A stretch of DNA of 64,000 nucleotides. Source: Comamonas testosteroni. Its GTDB lineage: Bacteria; Pseudomonadota; Gammaproteobacteria; Burkholderiales; Burkholderiaceae_C. The notes under the pieces are model-generated. The model was not told where the DNA came from, ran no database searches, and saw only the letters and a list, made by a program, of their open reading frames with translations. Below, piece after piece: positions 62,347-64,000 of this stretch (position 1 is its first letter; every line of letters starts with the position of its first letter). The position numbers were made by a program, and so were the translations under genes. Location: assembly GCA_008727115.1 (NCBI GenBank), contig CP044131.1, forward strand, positions 3,658,001-3,722,000. Direction: 5' to 3'.

Positions 62347-63411
62347 ATGTTTTATCGTGAAAACGGTCAGTTCAAGACCAGCTACGCCTCCGATCAGCAG
62401 ATCTTCGGCGTTGCACAGGATCGCTGGGCTATCTTGCTGATTCTGGCCTTTGCCTTTCTGGCAGTGCCCTTCATCGCCAGCGACTACACCTTTCAGGCGA
62501 TTCTGATCCCCTTTGTCATCATGTCGCTGGCGGCGCTGGGCCTGAACATTCTGGTGGGCTACTGCGGACAGATCTCGCTGGGCACGGCCGCCTTCATGGC
62601 CGTGGGTGCTTATGCGGCCTACAACCTGCAGGCTCGCATCGAAGGCATGCCTTTGCTCGTGGCGCTGATCGGCGGCGGACTGATCGCCATGGTGTTCGGC
62701 GTGATTTTTGGCCTGCCCAGCCTGCGCATTCGCGGCTTGTATCTGGCGGTAGCCACACTGGCAGCCCAGTTCTTTGTGGACTGGCTGGCCACCCGCGCTG
62801 CATGGGTGACGAACAACTCTTCGTCCGGCTCCGTCAGCGCCAAGCCTCTGGCCATTCTGGGCTGGAGCATCGATACGCCCATGGAGAAATACCTGCTGTG
62901 CCTGGCCATTCTCTGTGTGCTGGGCCTGGCCGCCAAGAATCTTGTGCGCAGCTCGGTAGGCCGTGAGTGGATGGCCATGCGCGACATGGACGTGGCCGCC
63001 AGCGTGATCGGCATTCGCCCAACCTACGCCAAGCTCTCGGCCTTTGCCGTCAGCAGCTTTATCGTCGGCGTCGCCGGCGCACTCTGGGGCTTTGTTCACC
63101 TGGGTGCCTGGGAACCTGCGGCCTTCAGCCTGGACCGTTCTCTGCAGCTGCTGTTCATGATCATCATCGGCGGCCTGGGCTCGGTCGTGGGCAGCATCTT
63201 TGGTGCGGCTTTCTTCGTGCTGCTGCCCCTGCTGCTGAACCAGGTGCCGCACTGGCTGGGCCTGCCACTGTCCACCGCCACCGCCACCTATCTGGAGCAC
63301 ATGATTTTTGGTGCGCTCATCGTGTTCTTCCTGATTGTGGAACCTCACGGACTGGCCAAGCTGTGGTCTACGGCACGCCAGAAGCTGCGCGTGTGGCCGT
63401 TTCCTCACTGA
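62347..63411 (+). CDS. Branched-chain-type ABC transporter permease (LivM-like)
   Basis: A 354-residue second permease: ~10 helices, LNILVGYCGQISLGTAAFMAVGAY as in LivM, the ATPase-docking loop (GREWMAMRDMDVAASVIGI), and GGLGSVVGSIFGAAFFVLLP. The N-terminal ~20 residues are a polar cytoplasmic arm. Follows livH-like by 18 bases. Confidence 0.92.
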   Translation: MFYRENGQFKTSYASDQQIFGVAQDRWAILLILAFAFLAVPFIASDYTFQAILIPFVIMSLAALGLNILVGYCGQISLGTAAFMAVGAYAAYNLQARIEGMPLLVALIGGGLIAMVFGVIFGLPSLRIRGLYLAVATLAAQFFVDWLATRAAWVTNNSSSGSVSAKPLAILGWSIDTPMEKYLLCLAILCVLGLAAKNLVRSSVGREWMAMRDMDVAASVIGIRPTYAKLSAFAVSSFIVGVAGALWGFVHLGAWEPAAFSLDRSLQLLFMIIIGGLGSVVGSIFGAAFFVLLPLLLNQVPHWLGLPLSTATATYLEHMIFGALIVFFLIVEPHGLAKLWSTARQKLRVWPFPH

Positions 63412-63417
63412 TATGCA

Positions 63418-63515
63418 TCTCCTGAGTCGCTTCGCGCCTTCCTCCTCTCTCGCTTCGCGGGAGGAGGACGACACCTTCGCTGCGGGGCGGCCCTTGCTCG
63501 GTGTCCCTGGCCTGG
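63418..63515. repeat. Family B repeat within ABC operon
   Basis: CTCCTGAGTCGCTTCGCGCC, a palindromic CTCTCGCTTCGCGGGAGGAG part, GACGACACCTTCGC, TGCGGGGCGGCCCTTGC, TCGGTGTCCCTGG. Located between permease and binding-protein genes, so it may set relative expression. Confidence 0.85.
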
Positions 63516-63622
63516 GCCATGCCCTATTCAAGGCCATTGAGCTACTTCAGTATTCATTTTTTAAGACACCACAGAGTGCCTGCAACCGGGACAGCGTCCC
63601 AAACAACCCAAGGAGACCGTCG

Positions 63623-64000
63623 ATGATGTTCAAGAAAGTTGCGATTGCTGCCGCCACTGTTGCTGCAGGCATGGGGGCCTTGATGGCCTCGCCCGCTGTG
63701 CAGGCCCAGGAACAGTTTGTGCCCCTGCTGGTGTACCGTACCGGCCAGTTCGCTCCCCTGGGTATTCCATGGGGTGACGGCAAGCAGGACTACCTGAAGC
63801 TGGTCAATGCCAAGGGCGGCATCAACGGCGTGAAGATCAAGTTTGAAGAATGCGAAACCGCCTATGACACCGCCAAGGGTGTGGAGTGCTATGAGCGCCT
63901 GAAGAACAAGGACGGCGGTGCTTCCGGCTTTGATACCCAGTCCACCGGCATCACCTTTGCCGTGACGGACAAGGCTCCCGGCGACAAGGTTCCCGTGGTC
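63623..64000 (+). CDS. ABC transporter substrate-binding protein (3' truncated)
   Basis: Begins MMFKKVAIAAATVAAGMGAL with a signal peptide cleaved near VQAQ; mature part starts EQFVPLLVYRTGQFAPLG, then GVKIKFEECETAYD, a Leu/Ile/Val-type periplasmic binding protein. AAGGAG at 63610-63615 lies seven bases before the ATG. The frame stays open to the window edge, so the gene continues to the right. Confidence 0.88.
   Translation, partial: MMFKKVAIAAATVAAGMGALMASPAVQAQEQFVPLLVYRTGQFAPLGIPWGDGKQDYLKLVNAKGGINGVKIKFEECETAYDTAKGVECYERLKNKDGGASGFDTQSTGITFAVTDKAPGDKVPVV

Noticed and set aside
61636..63537. 633-codon open frame antisense to the two permease genes
   Set aside because: His/Gln-rich shadow of membrane-helix codons; no start signals.
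1..64000. tRNA, rRNA, CRISPR array, prophage or integron features
   Set aside because: No cloverleaf with a TTCRA arm, no regularly spaced direct repeats, and no integrase or transposase motifs were seen on reading; a tRNAscan or covariance search was not possible here.

Overview
The window looks like a chromosomal segment of a GC-rich betaproteobacterium of the family Comamonadaceae, most likely Comamonas or a close relative. This is inferred from protein style, two Bug-type (tripartite tricarboxylate) binding proteins, a NylB-like serine hydrolase, and three families of short intergenic repeats that I associate with Comamonas, Delftia and Acidovorax. No rRNA, tRNA, CRISPR array, transposase or integrase was seen. 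About 61 protein genes are called. The left edge cuts a TonB-dependent receptor and the right edge cuts an ABC-transporter binding protein.

Layout. 1-8.3 kb: siderophore receptor, lytic transglycosylase divergent from 5-formyl-THF cyclo-ligase, two small unknown proteins, queC, a GST and cca. 8.5-11.0 kb: acetaldehyde dehydrogenase with its DUF779 partner and thioredoxin 2. 11.1-15.2 kb: DUF2905 protein, a membrane protein and a MidA-type methyltransferase, divergent from the pterin genes folM-like and folB, followed by ttcA. 15.3-19.0 kb: two exported proteins, a histidine phosphatase overlapping a D-threonine-aldolase-type PLP enzyme, and a PMP3-type membrane peptide. 19.1-22.0 kb (minus): Bug receptor, M20 amidohydrolase and phosphoribosyltransferase as one operon. 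22.3-26.2 kb: a fusion of an alkylglycerol-monooxygenase-like hydroxylase with a YhhN/TMEM86 domain, then an MgtC locus with a long leader. 26.3-30.6 kb: ruvB, peroxiredoxin, ruvA, phoH, ybeY. 30.9-37.0 kb: an AT-rich orphan gene, a second Bug receptor, a TSUP exporter, dbpA, dtd and a CDF transporter. 37.2-43.0 kb: a PAS-GGDEF-EAL protein, AMP nucleosidase, a membrane protein with a degenerate GGDEF domain, and 3-hydroxybutyryl-CoA dehydrogenase. 43.2-53.1 kb: a radical SAM protein with a large unknown C-terminal half, NylB-like hydrolase, ParB-like small protein, Ohr, 2'-5' RNA ligase-like protein, SrkA kinase, Val/Gly-rich lipoprotein, TetR/MFS pair. 53.2-57.6 kb: htpG with a sigma-32-like promoter, and an RsuA/RluB-type pseudouridine synthase with a long repetitive Arg/Gly/Asp tail. 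57.7-64 kb: Crp/Fnr regulator divergent from an acyl-CoA ligase plus branched-chain-type ABC transporter operon.

Most notable signals. (1) The DNA upstream of mgtC has a consensus-like promoter, about 0.8 kb of leader, overlapping proline-rich mini-ORFs (one beginning Met-Asp-Pro-Asp-Pro, like the E. coli MgtL leader peptide), and a nested hairpin whose apical loop holds the stop codon of that mini-ORF just before a strong ribosome-binding site. This suggests a previously undescribed translation-coupled Mg2+ sensor. (2) Intergenic repeat copies have entered coding regions in frame (cca, srkA, the hydroxylase/TMEM86 fusion, the N-terminus of folB, and probably the start of ybeY). (3) The hydroxylase/TMEM86 fusion may be a two-step ether-lipid-cleaving enzyme. 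(4) The LivG-type ATPase carries Gln where the Walker B catalytic Glu is expected.
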